A stretch of DNA of 64,000 bases from Dehalococcoidia bacterium UBA2991 (GTDB lineage: Bacteria > Chloroflexota > Dehalococcoidia > Tepidiformales > Tepidiformaceae). The position numbers were made by a program, and so were the translations under genes. Shown here piece by piece: positions 41,278 through 50,361 of the stretch. The notes under the pieces were generated by a model, which made no database searches, was not told the DNA's origin, and saw only the letters and a program-made list of their open reading frames with translations. Each line of letters starts with the position of its first letter. Positions within the stretch are counted from its first letter, which is position 1. Location: assembly GCA_002346645.1 (NCBI GenBank), contig DEAD01000008.1, forward strand, positions 62,001-126,000, in the 5' to 3' direction.

Positions 41278-42393
41278 TTGCTGGCCTTGATCGCCGTTCT
41301 CACTGTTACAGGCCTAGTAGCGGTGTATAGCGCTTCCTTTGTAATTGGCCTTGCGCAGTTTTCAGACTCCCACCATTTCATCGTGCGCCAAGCATTGTGG
41401 GCAGTGATGGGAGGGGTCCTGCTTCTGGCTGCGACTCGACTCGACTACCACATGCTGAGGCGATTCGCATTTCCACTCATGGGACTCACGTTAGTGCTAC
41501 TGCTATTCACTTTGATAATTGGGACTGAGGCAGGAGGTGCGCAACGCTGGCTAACCCTAGGGAGTTTTAGCCTGCAGCCTGCCGAGTTCACCAAGCTTAG
41601 CGTCATCATCTACCTAGCGGCATGGCTCAATTCCAGAGGAGACAACCTTCGCAGCTTCGAACACGGCCTCTTGCCATTCATTGTGATTATTAGCGCCATC
41701 GGACTGCTACTGATGCTACAGCCAGATCTAGGAACGACTGGCATCATCATCGCAATTACCATCACCATGTTTTGGGCTGCCGGAGCCACATTCCTACAGA
41801 TGAGCGCACTGTTCTTATCAGGCGGTATCGCAGTAGTTTCGCTAACTCTTATTGAGGGATACAGACTAGACCGGTTGTCCGCCTTCCTAAGCGCAGAGTC
41901 CGATCCACTTGGCAGTGGCTTCCAGACCCTGCAGGCGCTAATTGCCCTAGGAAACGGCGGTGCTACCGGTCTGGGCCTAGGGGCAAGCCGAAGCAAGTTC
42001 TTCTACGTACCTGAAAGCCATACAGACGGCATCTTTGCGATTCTCGGGGAAGAACTAGGCCTGGTGGCAACCAGTGCCGTGTTGATCTTATTCGTCACTT
42101 TAATGCTGAAGGGTTACCAAATCGCGCGTCGCGCGCCCGACCAATTTGGCTTCCTGCTAGCAACAGGCATTACGACATGGATCGCGACACAGGCATTCGC
42201 AAATATCGGCGGCATCACTAGGATGATCCCTCTGACCGGAGTTCCCCTCCCATTCCTCAGCTATGGGGGAAGTGCCCTTGCGGCAACCCTGTTGGCAGTA
42301 GGCGTACTAGCAAGTGTCTCGCGATTCAGCGACACACGAGAGACTCGCCACGATTACACCGAAACGCCCTCCCAAAGGAGGGATGAGTCTTGA
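41278..42393 (+). CDS. ftsW: peptidoglycan polymerase FtsW (SEDS family)
   Basis: Septal glycosyltransferase partner of FtsI. About ten transmembrane helices are seen, with SEDS motifs QRWLTLGSFSLQPAEFTKL, FLSAESDPLGSGFQTLQALIALGNGG and the C-terminal MIPLTGVPLPFLSYGGSAL. The first conventional start in frame, TTG 41278, lies at the edge of the first helix and has no ribosome site. The frame stays open upstream, and an ATA at 41227, 6 bases behind GAGGAGGT and overlapping the murD TAG, would add 17 residues (AINSNRRWPVRSPDYT) that look like a normal FtsW N-terminus. Coordinates use TTG as the conservative choice. Confidence 0.93.
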   Translation: MLALIAVLTVTGLVAVYSASFVIGLAQFSDSHHFIVRQALWAVMGGVLLLAATRLDYHMLRRFAFPLMGLTLVLLLFTLIIGTEAGGAQRWLTLGSFSLQPAEFTKLSVIIYLAAWLNSRGDNLRSFEHGLLPFIVIISAIGLLLMLQPDLGTTGIIIAITITMFWAAGATFLQMSALFLSGGIAVVSLTLIEGYRLDRLSAFLSAESDPLGSGFQTLQALIALGNGGATGLGLGASRSKFFYVPESHTDGIFAILGEELGLVATSAVLILFVTLMLKGYQIARRAPDQFGFLLATGITTWIATQAFANIGGITRMIPLTGVPLPFLSYGGSALAATLLAVGVLASVSRFSDTRETRHDYTETPSQRRDES

Positions 42394-43472
42394 GGATCGC
42401 ATTGGCAGCAGGCGGCACCGCGGGTCATATCTTGCCGGCCCTGGCGACCTTGGGAGCCCTTCGAGCCAAGGGGGCACCAGTTGAAGCTCGCTTCTTCGGA
42501 CCGGATAACAGAGGTGAACGCAGTCTCGTACAAGGCCATGACGTGCCCTTTGAGGCAGTGCCAGCAGCACCTTTGCGGGGCCGCTCACCGTTGGCAATAG
42601 GACGCGGCCTCGTGTGCACAGGGATAGGGGTGGGGGCCGCTATAAGCTCACTTCGACGCTTCAGGCCTAATGTCATGCTTAGCACAGGCGGTTACGGAAG
42701 CTTCCCGGCAAGTCTAGCGGCACGAATTCTTGGACTTCCATTGGTTGTGTTCCTGCCAGACGTGAAGCCGGGGCTAGCAGTACGAGCAGAGAGCTACCTA
42801 GCAACACTTATTGCTGCAGCTACGGATGCTGCACTGCCTGAACTTCCAGCAGGCAAGACCGTCGTGAGCGGTTATCCCGTTCGCAACGCCTTCCACACTT
42901 CTCGAGAAGAGGCACGCAAGTCGCTTGGCTGGGCTACTGACGAGCGGGTGCTGTTAGTTACCGCAGGAACACAAGGGGCACAGGCAATCAACCGGACTAT
43001 CTGGAAAGCCCTGCCACAGCTCTGCGAAATAGCTCGAGTCGTGCATGTGACCGGGAAAGGCAACGAAGAGGCTAAAACAGCAAGGGCATCCCTTCCAGAA
43101 ACACTACGTGACCAATACGAACCTACCCCTTTCCGGGAAGATCTACCTGCATTGATGGTGGCTGCCGACCTAGCAATAATGCGCGCCGGAGCAAGTACCC
43201 TGGGAGAGATTCCAGCGGCTGGGCTTCCAGCACTCCTCATACCGGGAACCTTCGCAGGCGGCCACCAGAGAAACAATGCATGGTGGCTAGCGGGTCACGG
43301 CGCTGCCTTTGTGATCGAGGAAACAAAGCTAGAGACCCTAAAAAGGCATGCGATAGACCTCCTCCATGACGATGCGCAACGGGGATCTATGGCAAAAGCT
43401 GCCCGCTCAGCAGGGGACACCGAAGGCGCTGAGCGCCTCGCCACAATCCTCCAGGAGGTGGCGACGAAATGA
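42390..43472 (+). CDS. murG: UDP-GlcNAc:lipid I N-acetylglucosaminyltransferase MurG
   Basis: Converts lipid I to lipid II on the inner membrane face. The 360-residue GT-B protein has the N-terminal glycine loop AAGGTAGHILPALA, STGGYGSFPASLAARIL, GTQGAQAINRTIW and the UDP-GlcNAc site ADLAIMRAGASTLGEIPAAGLPALLIP. It starts with TTG overlapping the ftsW TGA (TTGA) and overlaps murC by 4 bases. Confidence 0.95.
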   Translation: MRIALAAGGTAGHILPALATLGALRAKGAPVEARFFGPDNRGERSLVQGHDVPFEAVPAAPLRGRSPLAIGRGLVCTGIGVGAAISSLRRFRPNVMLSTGGYGSFPASLAARILGLPLVVFLPDVKPGLAVRAESYLATLIAAATDAALPELPAGKTVVSGYPVRNAFHTSREEARKSLGWATDERVLLVTAGTQGAQAINRTIWKALPQLCEIARVVHVTGKGNEEAKTARASLPETLRDQYEPTPFREDLPALMVAADLAIMRAGASTLGEIPAAGLPALLIPGTFAGGHQRNNAWWLAGHGAAFVIEETKLETLKRHAIDLLHDDAQRGSMAKAARSAGDTEGAERLATILQEVATK

Positions 43473-44836
43473 CCAACATTGAAGGGCCCATTCATATTGT
43501 TGGGATCGGCGGCATGCATATGTCGGCTATCGCTCAGTTACTCCATGAACAGGGTGAATTGGTAAGCGGCAGCGATCTTGAACAATCGGCAATCACCCGA
43601 AACCTTACGGCAATGGGCGTGACAGTCTTCGGCGACCACATGCCAGAGAACCTCGGTAATGCACGCTGTGTAATCGCCACTGCTGCAGTGGGTAATGAGA
43701 ACCCCGAAATAGCTGAAGCTTACCGCCGAGGCCTTCCAGTACTGGAACGACCTGCCGTGATAGCGGAGCTGATGAAAGGAAAGCGAGTTATTGCAGTGGC
43801 TGGCTCGCACGGCAAGACCACCACTACGAGCCTAATTGCCTTCATTCTCAGTCAAGCCGGACTCCAGCCTATGTACCTAATCGGGGGTGAGAGTCGCGAC
43901 CTTGGAGGTAATGCCTCGTGGGGAAGTGGCGATATCTGCGTAGTGGAAGCAGACGAATACCAGCGAGCATTCCACGCTTACGAACCTGACATCGCAGTAA
44001 TCACCAACGTCGACCCAGATCACCTGGACCTGTATGGAACACCTGCCGCCTACGAAGAGGCCTTTCTCACTTTTGCACAGCGCCTAAAAGCGAGGGGCAA
44101 GCTTTTAGCGGGAACCGGAAATACAGGCGCAGCCCGGGTGGCCAAGGCTGCCCAGGGAAACTTCACAGTCGAAACATATGGAGTGGAGAAAAGCTGTACT
44201 TGGCAAGCCGCCAAACTTGAGCTTAATAAATCTGGCGCAAGCTTCACTGTGGTACGAAACGGATCAGTTCTAGGCGAGATTGCCCTGTCCATTCCAGGGC
44301 AATATGCAGTAGAGAACACCCTAGCGGCTGCCGCAGTCTGCACAGGTGAAGGAATTCCCTTCGCCACAATCCGGAAAGCTGCCGAACGTTTTCAGGGTGC
44401 AAAGCGGCGGTTCGAACATCTTGGAGAGCCAGGTGGCGTGCTCATCATCGACGAGTATGCCCATCACCCAAGCGAAGTGAGGGCAGTGCTTACAGCCGCA
44501 CGAACGCGCTTCCCAGAACGGCGAATAATTGGCATCCACCAACCTCATACCTACAGCCGTATTGCCTATCTGTGGAAATCATGGCTGTCCTGCTGGAACG
44601 GTCTCGACGCACTCGTAGTCCTAGAGACTTACGCCGCCCGCGAAACACCCACATCAGGCCGCGGTGCAGAAGATCTTGCGAAAAATATCTCGGGTTTAAC
44701 CACCTCATACGCGGCTGATTTTCCAACTGCAGTGGAACAGGCAACAACGCTGGCTCAGCCAGGCGACGTGATCATGCTTATTGGCGCAGGAAGCGTTACT
44801 GAAGTAGGCCCACTTTTACTGGAGAAACTCTCATGA
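43469..44836 (+). CDS. murC: UDP-MurNAc:L-alanine ligase MurC
   Basis: First Mur ligase step. The 455-residue protein has the N-terminal HIVGIGGMHMSAIAQLLHEQG, the ATP loop AVAGSHGKTTTTSL (about 109-122), NVDPDHLDLYG and DEYAHHPSEVRAVL, a MurC hallmark. ATGA overlaps murG upstream and murB downstream. Confidence 0.96.
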   Translation: MTNIEGPIHIVGIGGMHMSAIAQLLHEQGELVSGSDLEQSAITRNLTAMGVTVFGDHMPENLGNARCVIATAAVGNENPEIAEAYRRGLPVLERPAVIAELMKGKRVIAVAGSHGKTTTTSLIAFILSQAGLQPMYLIGGESRDLGGNASWGSGDICVVEADEYQRAFHAYEPDIAVITNVDPDHLDLYGTPAAYEEAFLTFAQRLKARGKLLAGTGNTGAARVAKAAQGNFTVETYGVEKSCTWQAAKLELNKSGASFTVVRNGSVLGEIALSIPGQYAVENTLAAAAVCTGEGIPFATIRKAAERFQGAKRRFEHLGEPGGVLIIDEYAHHPSEVRAVLTAARTRFPERRIIGIHQPHTYSRIAYLWKSWLSCWNGLDALVVLETYAARETPTSGRGAEDLAKNISGLTTSYAADFPTAVEQATTLAQPGDVIMLIGAGSVTEVGPLLLEKLS

Positions 44837-45741
44837 CGGCGCTCAATCGCCTGGCGGAACGGCTAACTAATGTGGGAGACATCCGCAGGAACGAATTGAT
44901 GTCTAGACATACGACTTTCGGCGTCGGAGGACCTGCAGACCTCTACGTGACCGTTCGCAGCGCTGATGCCCTAGCAGAGGCTACACGCCTCGCAGCAGAT
45001 GCCGACTGCGAACCTTTCGTGCTAGGAAGCGGTAGCAACATTGTCGTCGCCGATGGAGGAATCCGCGGGGTTGTAATTGACAATCGCGCACGGGAGGAGA
45101 AGCAAGAAGGGCTACAGGTACGCATCGGAAGCGGAGCAAGTTTCGCGGGCTTCGCACGAAAAATGTGTCGCACTGGCTTAGCCGGCTTAGCGTGGGCTGT
45201 TGGCATCCCCGGAACACTAGGTGGGGCTGTGTTTTATAACGCAGGCGCCTACGGCGGCTGTCTATCTGATGTGCTCACTCGCGTACGCCTGCTAAATCTC
45301 GAGGATGGAACCAACTGGCTAGATGCGAATGACCTTGAGCTCGCCTATCGCAGCAGCGCCTTTAAAAATGGTGCCCTCGCTCGACATACAGTGCTAGAAG
45401 TGGAACTTACTCTAAGTGACGGCAATGCAGCTGCCTTAGTAGCCGAAGCAAGTTCTTACGACCAACGACGTTTAGCCGCCCAACCACGTGGTCGCAACGC
45501 TGGCTCGATGTTCACCAACTCACCGGACAGCCCTGCCTGGAAACTCATTGACTCCGTTGGACTGCGAGGAGAGCGGCGGGGGGAAGCAGCTATAAGCGAG
45601 CAACATACAAATTTCTTCATGAATCTTGGCAAGGCTAAAGCGAGCGATGTGCTTTGGCTGGTAGAGGAAGCAGAACGAAGGGTTTTCGAAACTCACGGCA
45701 TTCATCTTCACCGCGAAGTCGGATTTGTGGGGGCATGGTAA
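44833..45741 (+). CDS. murB: UDP-N-acetylenolpyruvoylglucosamine reductase MurB
   Basis: FAD- and NADPH-dependent reduction to UDP-MurNAc. The 302-residue protein has HTTFGVGGPADLYV, the FAD-binding LGSGSNIVVADGGIRG, IPGTLGGAVFYNAGAYGG, GRNAGSMFTN with the catalytic serine, and the final HREVGFVG glutamate. Its length and motifs fit a type II enzyme. Its TAA shares a base with the ddl ATG (TAATG). Confidence 0.95.
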   Translation: MTALNRLAERLTNVGDIRRNELMSRHTTFGVGGPADLYVTVRSADALAEATRLAADADCEPFVLGSGSNIVVADGGIRGVVIDNRAREEKQEGLQVRIGSGASFAGFARKMCRTGLAGLAWAVGIPGTLGGAVFYNAGAYGGCLSDVLTRVRLLNLEDGTNWLDANDLELAYRSSAFKNGALARHTVLEVELTLSDGNAAALVAEASSYDQRRLAAQPRGRNAGSMFTNSPDSPAWKLIDSVGLRGERRGEAAISEQHTNFFMNLGKAKASDVLWLVEEAERRVFETHGIHLHREVGFVGAW

Positions 45742-46793
45742 TGCCAAAAAAACGGGTAGTAATCATTTTTGGAGGAAGCTCAGGGGAGCACGAAATAAGT
45801 GTCCTCAGCGCGAAGAGCGTCATCGACGCTATCGATAGAGACCGTTGGGAAGTGGCTTCCATAGGTGTGACCCGCACAGGCCAATGGCTTTCAACCACAG
45901 AAACCGAATCAGCGCTCGCAATTGGGGAGGGAACACTCAACCATGGAGGAACCCCCCTGACCTCAGGCCAGGCCCTGACGGAGCTGGATACGGCCGACGT
46001 CGTTTTCCCGCTAATCCATGGAACACAGGGCGAAGACGGATCTCTCCAGGGCTTGCTGGAACTAGCAGGCATCCCTTATGCCGGAGCAGGGGTAGCAGCT
46101 AGCGGCGTGGGTATGGATAAGTCCCTACAAAAGGCACTTTTTAGAGAGGCTGGCATTCCCGTAGCACCTTATGTCGTGCTCCGGCGGTGGGAGATCGAGC
46201 GCGACCAAGAAGGGATTCGTACGTTGATCGGCAAGAAATTGGGTTACCCCTGCTTCGCCAAGCCAGCCAACGGTGGATCAAGTATCGGAATCACCCGTAT
46301 CACCTCGCAACAGGATCTTGAACAAGCACTTTCTACGGCCTTGTCTTACGACGAAAAAGTATTAGTTGAAAAAGCTATGTCTGGACGTGAAGTCGAATGC
46401 TCCGTCCTAGGAAACGAGAAACCAGAGGCAGCGACAGTAGTAGGCGAAATTGAACCTGACCGAGAGTTCTACGACTACGAAAGCAAGTATGCGGGAGACT
46501 CCCAGACTGCTCTTTACGTTCCTGCCCGCATCGATGAGGAAGCAGTCAGCCGAGTGCGCGAGCTCTCCGTGCGGATGTTCCTTGCAATGGGCTGCGAAGG
46601 ATACGCTCGCGTCGACTTCTTCGTAGGTCCAGACGGACACACCACGGGCAGTGAGGTCAACACAATTCCCGGATTTACCAGCATCAGCATGTTTCCAAGG
46701 TTGTGGGAAGCAAGCGGAGTTGCCTATCCAGAACTTCTCACGCGCATCCTCGAACTCGCTATTGAGCGAGGAAAACGAGGGGCCGGCCAATGA
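45741..46793 (+). CDS. ddl: D-alanine:D-alanine ligase
   Basis: Makes the D-Ala-D-Ala used by MurF. The 350-residue ATP-grasp protein has VVIIFGGSSGEHEIS at the start, GEDGSLQGLLELAGIPYAGAGVAAS, YPCFAKPANGGSSIGI, and the active-site EVNTIPGFTSISMFPRLWEASGVAY. The ATG at 45741 overlaps the murB stop by 1 base; the frame open to 45654 is a shadow of murB. The EVNTIPGFTS loop fits a D-Ala-D-Ala enzyme; D-Ala-D-Lac specificity cannot be excluded by eye. Confidence 0.95.
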   Translation: MPKKRVVIIFGGSSGEHEISVLSAKSVIDAIDRDRWEVASIGVTRTGQWLSTTETESALAIGEGTLNHGGTPLTSGQALTELDTADVVFPLIHGTQGEDGSLQGLLELAGIPYAGAGVAASGVGMDKSLQKALFREAGIPVAPYVVLRRWEIERDQEGIRTLIGKKLGYPCFAKPANGGSSIGITRITSQQDLEQALSTALSYDEKVLVEKAMSGREVECSVLGNEKPEAATVVGEIEPDREFYDYESKYAGDSQTALYVPARIDEEAVSRVRELSVRMFLAMGCEGYARVDFFVGPDGHTTGSEVNTIPGFTSISMFPRLWEASGVAYPELLTRILELAIERGKRGAGQ

Positions 46794-47686
46794 TTCAGCG
46801 CCACGAGGAAGGCAAACCAACCCCTCAAAGAAACAGTATCGTTCGGCGAAGTCGCCCAATGCCCTACGGCTCTTCAACCTCTATCGTCGATCGGAGACAG
46901 GAAACGAACCGGCAAAGGTTTGTCGGTCACCGAAAACCATGGCTGACAAGCCAGCTTTTAAGGCTCCAGCGACGCTTCACCTCCTGGGTGCAGACCCGCT
47001 GGGTAGCGATAGCAGCTACAGCGATCCTCATGGCTATCGCAGGAGCAGGAACCTGGGCGTGGCAATCACCACTCCTGAAGATACGCAATATCGAGATCGT
47101 AGGAGCAGTCTCGACACGCGAAAGTGACATCAACGAGCGGATCGAACTATGGGATAAACGCCTATTTACAGCTGACCTTCAGGCCACCATAGATTCTATT
47201 GCCGAGCTACCCCTAATTGCATCAGTAGCTATCGAGCGCCTTTGGCCAGGGGGAGTGCGCATCACAGTGCAGGAACGCCAACCCTGGGGTTCTTGGGAGC
47301 AGGCCGGACTGAGCTACACCATCGACCAAGATGGCTACGTTTTAGGACACGGATCACCACCAGCTGGCTCCACCACGATTGTGAGCAACGAATCTTTCTC
47401 CCTGCGGCCGGGAGACCGAGTCGACCATCATGCGGTAGACGCAGCCGCAAAGATCACAAACGAGATCCACTTAGCACTAGAAACGCGCGCCATCGAGCTT
47501 ACGTACTCACCTGGTGAAGGTATTCGAGTTCGTACCGCTGACGGTCAAACCGCACTCCTCGGTGACTCAAGCGGCATTACCTACAAGCTTGCCGTCTGGG
47601 CGCGTGTCGTAGAGGAAGCCACAGAGAGAAACATCACCTATTCAACCATCGACCTGCGGTTCGGAAACAGGCCCGTACTGCGATGA
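46790..47686 (+). CDS. ftsQ: cell division protein FtsQ/DivIB
   Basis: A bitopic divisome protein of 298 residues: a long basic cytoplasmic N-terminus (about 1-70), one membrane helix (about 72-92), the POTRA domain (LKIRNIEIVGAVSTRESDINERI, LPLIASVAIERLWPGGVRITVQER), and a beta domain ending at DLRFGNRPVLR. The start overlaps ddl by 4 bases. It bridges FtsL/DivIC and the synthase. Confidence 0.92.
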   Translation: MIQRHEEGKPTPQRNSIVRRSRPMPYGSSTSIVDRRQETNRQRFVGHRKPWLTSQLLRLQRRFTSWVQTRWVAIAATAILMAIAGAGTWAWQSPLLKIRNIEIVGAVSTRESDINERIELWDKRLFTADLQATIDSIAELPLIASVAIERLWPGGVRITVQERQPWGSWEQAGLSYTIDQDGYVLGHGSPPAGSTTIVSNESFSLRPGDRVDHHAVDAAAKITNEIHLALETRAIELTYSPGEGIRVRTADGQTALLGDSSGITYKLAVWARVVEEATERNITYSTIDLRFGNRPVLR

Positions 47687-47707
47687 AAAACGTCAGCGAG
47701 GGAGACC

Positions 47708-48952
47708 ATGAAGCGAAGTAATGCCATAGCAGCTATCGACATTGGGGCAACAAAGGTGACCGCGCTCGTCGCCGACGTGAACGAGTACCGACAACCTCGC
47801 CTATTAGGCGTAGGTGTGGCGCCAGCAGCAGGCCTATCTCGAGGGGTAATCGACAACATCCAGTCGGCCCGCAATGCCGTGGCAACAGCAGTTGAGAAAG
47901 CAGAGCAATCGTGCGGAATGCGAATTCTTAGTGGGGTTGTGGGGATCGGCGGAGGGCACCTGTCTTCCCAGAACAACAGAGGCATTGTTGCTATCGCCGA
48001 CCGAACAGAGCCAATCACATCGGACGACCGCGCCCGAGCCATCGAAGTTGCAGGACAAATCAGCATCCCGTCGAATAGGCAAATCCTGCATGTGATTCCT
48101 CGAGGTTACTGGATTGAGGGGACAGACCCTGTATCCGATCCCGTCGGAATGTACGGCGCCAGACTCGATGCAGAGACCCACATCGTAACGGCAGCGGTCT
48201 CAGCAGTTAGGAATCTAACGAAGTGTGTAGAGGACGCAGGAGTACAAATCGATGAAGTTGTTCTTAGTTCTCTAGCAGCAGCGACAGGTGCCCTGACAGC
48301 CGAAGAACGAGCCCAAGGGGTAGCTGCGGTCGACATCGGCGGAAGCACAACTTCGATTTGCGTTTATGACGAGGGAGCTGTCGCACATACAGCCACCCTT
48401 TCGCTGGGCGGAACACACTTAACTCAAGATCTTGCACGCCTACTGCGATGTCCCTGGGAGAGCGCAGAACGACTGAAGTGCGAGCACGGCTCCGCAATAC
48501 CAACAGCAGAACTCGGGAGCGTGGACGTAGAAGTAAGAGCTTTTGGAGCAAATTCTCAAAAACGCGTCTCTACCAGTCATGTTGCTGAAATTTTGCAGGC
48601 ACGTACCGAAGAGATTCTGGAGATGGTAGCCATCGAACTAAAGCGCGCTGGCTACCTAGACCGGCTCGCAGCCGGGCTCGTCCTCACTGGGGGAACGAGC
48701 CAACTCCCCAATATCGAAGAGCTAGTAGAGCAGCAACTCGACCTTCCAGCGAGAGTTGGCGGTCCGCGTGGCTGCACAGGGCTCACAGACCTTATCGCAG
48801 CTCCTGCCTATTCAACCGTGGTAGGACTCGCGAAATACGCCCTGCGGGAAACAACCGCTGCTCAGCGGCCCGCGGGGGCACGCAAAGACGCACCGGAGAC
48901 TGGCTTCCTCAAGCGCATTGCTGCATTTGGGCGAGCCTTCATCCCCCAGTAA
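47708..48952 (+). CDS. ftsA: cell division protein FtsA
   Basis: Actin-like membrane tether of FtsZ, 414 residues. The phosphate-1 loop is AAIDIGATKVTALVADV (about 9-25), the SHS2-like 1C domain follows, phosphate-2 is VAAVDIGGSTTSICVYDEG, and the adenosine motif is LVLTGGTSQLPNIEEL. The C-terminal amphipathic helix is FLKRIAAFGRAFI. A true FtsA argues against most actinobacteria, where it is absent. It lies 21 bases after ftsQ behind GAGGGAGA. Confidence 0.95.
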   Translation: MKRSNAIAAIDIGATKVTALVADVNEYRQPRLLGVGVAPAAGLSRGVIDNIQSARNAVATAVEKAEQSCGMRILSGVVGIGGGHLSSQNNRGIVAIADRTEPITSDDRARAIEVAGQISIPSNRQILHVIPRGYWIEGTDPVSDPVGMYGARLDAETHIVTAAVSAVRNLTKCVEDAGVQIDEVVLSSLAAATGALTAEERAQGVAAVDIGGSTTSICVYDEGAVAHTATLSLGGTHLTQDLARLLRCPWESAERLKCEHGSAIPTAELGSVDVEVRAFGANSQKRVSTSHVAEILQARTEEILEMVAIELKRAGYLDRLAAGLVLTGGTSQLPNIEELVEQQLDLPARVGGPRGCTGLTDLIAAPAYSTVVGLAKYALRETTAAQRPAGARKDAPETGFLKRIAAFGRAFIPQ

Positions 48953-49046
48953 CTAAGCACATCTCTAAGTAAGGAGGCCTATTCCTAACCATTACAAGCC
49001 AGACCAACAACCAATCCGCTCACACCCCAAAGACGGAGGAAGAACG

Positions 49047-50183
49047 TTGAGTTACACAGTGGACAGGGAACTACTGCCAGACATCAAGGTAATCGGAGTA
49101 GGCGGAGGCGGCGGCAACGCCGTCAACCGCATGGTGAACGCCAATATTCCAGGCGTCACCTTCGTAGCAGTGAACACCGATGCGCAAGCACTTGCGAACT
49201 CCGATGCTGAAATGCGAATGCGCATCGGCGAAAAGTTAACGAAGGGCCTTGGCGTCGGAGGCGACCCGACACGTGGTGAACGCGCCGCCGAAGAAAGTCG
49301 TGCCGAACTTGAAGAGCTACTTAATGGCTCCGAGATGGTATTCGTCGCGGCAGGCATGGGTGGGGGTACAGGAACCGGAGCCGCCCCCGTGGTAGCAGAG
49401 GTAGCGCGTGAAGTCGGCGCCCTCACCATCGGCACGGTCACCACACCATTCGCCTGGGAGGGAGCTGCCCGTACCCGCGCAGCCCGCGGCGGTATCGAAG
49501 AACTGCGGGAAAAGGTAGACACGCTCATATCGATTCCCAACTCACGACTTCTTGAGAGTTGTCCCGACGACTACACAGTCGAGCAAGCTTTCGAGATGGC
49601 GGACGATGTACTGCGTCAGGCAATCCAGGCAATCTCGAACATCATCAGTCAAAACGGCGCGATCAACCTGGACTTCAACGATGTACGCACCGTGATGAGC
49701 GAAGCTGGGCCTGCTCTTCTAGCCATTGGATCGGCATCAGGAGAGAACCGGGCTGCCGAAGCAGCACAGAAGGCCACCTCTAGCCCGATGTTGGACCAGA
49801 CCATCAACGGCGCTACCAATGTGCTCTTCAACGTCACGCACGACGGCAACTTGAAGCTGCGAGAGCTTGATATCGCTGCGCGAGTGATCGCGGAAGTGGT
49901 AGACAGCACTGCCAACATCATATTTGGAACGGTTGTCGACCCTTCCGTCGGGGATTCGGTGAACATGACCGTAATTGCCACGGGTTTCTCAGAGACCCAG
50001 GCCCCCACAGTTGGACTCAACCGGGAAAGCACCAGCAAGCCACGAGCAGTGGCACTGGAGCTACCTGGGATTTCGAGTGAAGAAGACGCTGAACTGCCGG
50101 CGTTTCTTAGGCGCAATATTCGTTCAATGAACGAGATCAGCACCAACGGAGACCGAGAAGTAAGGATGGCTGAAAGGAGGTAG
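49047..50183 (+). CDS. ftsZ: cell division protein FtsZ
   Basis: Tubulin-like GTPase forming the Z-ring. The 378-residue protein has IKVIGVGGGGGNAVNRM, the GTP signature GGGTGTG at 105-111, the T7 loop NLDFNDVRTVM, and a conserved C-terminal peptide ELPAFLRR for FtsA binding. It starts with TTG behind GGAGGAAG. A 94-base gap after ftsA (with an AGGAGG not followed by a start) may hold an extra promoter for FtsZ. It is the last gene of the operon. Confidence 0.97.
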   Translation: MSYTVDRELLPDIKVIGVGGGGGNAVNRMVNANIPGVTFVAVNTDAQALANSDAEMRMRIGEKLTKGLGVGGDPTRGERAAEESRAELEELLNGSEMVFVAAGMGGGTGTGAAPVVAEVAREVGALTIGTVTTPFAWEGAARTRAARGGIEELREKVDTLISIPNSRLLESCPDDYTVEQAFEMADDVLRQAIQAISNIISQNGAINLDFNDVRTVMSEAGPALLAIGSASGENRAAEAAQKATSSPMLDQTINGATNVLFNVTHDGNLKLRELDIAARVIAEVVDSTANIIFGTVVDPSVGDSVNMTVIATGFSETQAPTVGLNRESTSKPRAVALELPGISSEEDAELPAFLRRNIRSMNEISTNGDREVRMAERR

Positions 50184-50236
50184 CCGCCAACACCGAGCGC
50201 ACGGTCCAGTCCGAAAGGACTGCTTCTCGACCAGAC

Positions 50237-50284
50237 GGGCGGGATCTGGAGCCTTGGGAGATGGCGACAGGTCCCGCCCCTTTT
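50237..50284 (+). terminator. Rho-independent-type terminator of the dcw operon
   Basis: GGGCGGGA (50237-50244) pairs with TCCCGCCC (50272-50279), an 8-bp GC-rich stem, followed by CTTTT (50280-50284). A smaller CAGTCC-GAAA-GGACTG hairpin with a tetraloop stands just upstream (50208-50223). Together they probably end the ftsZ transcript. Confidence 0.65.
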
Positions 50285-50361
50285 AGTGAGCCATGCACCG
50301 GCCACCCCGCCGGCGACACCTCTCCTTTCAGCCGAGGTTTCACGGTAGCACAGGAAAACAA

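Noticed and set aside
50184..50284. Possible structured ncRNA or riboswitch after ftsZ
   Set aside because: The two hairpins and CTTTT tail fit an ordinary terminator, and no riboswitch consensus is recognised.
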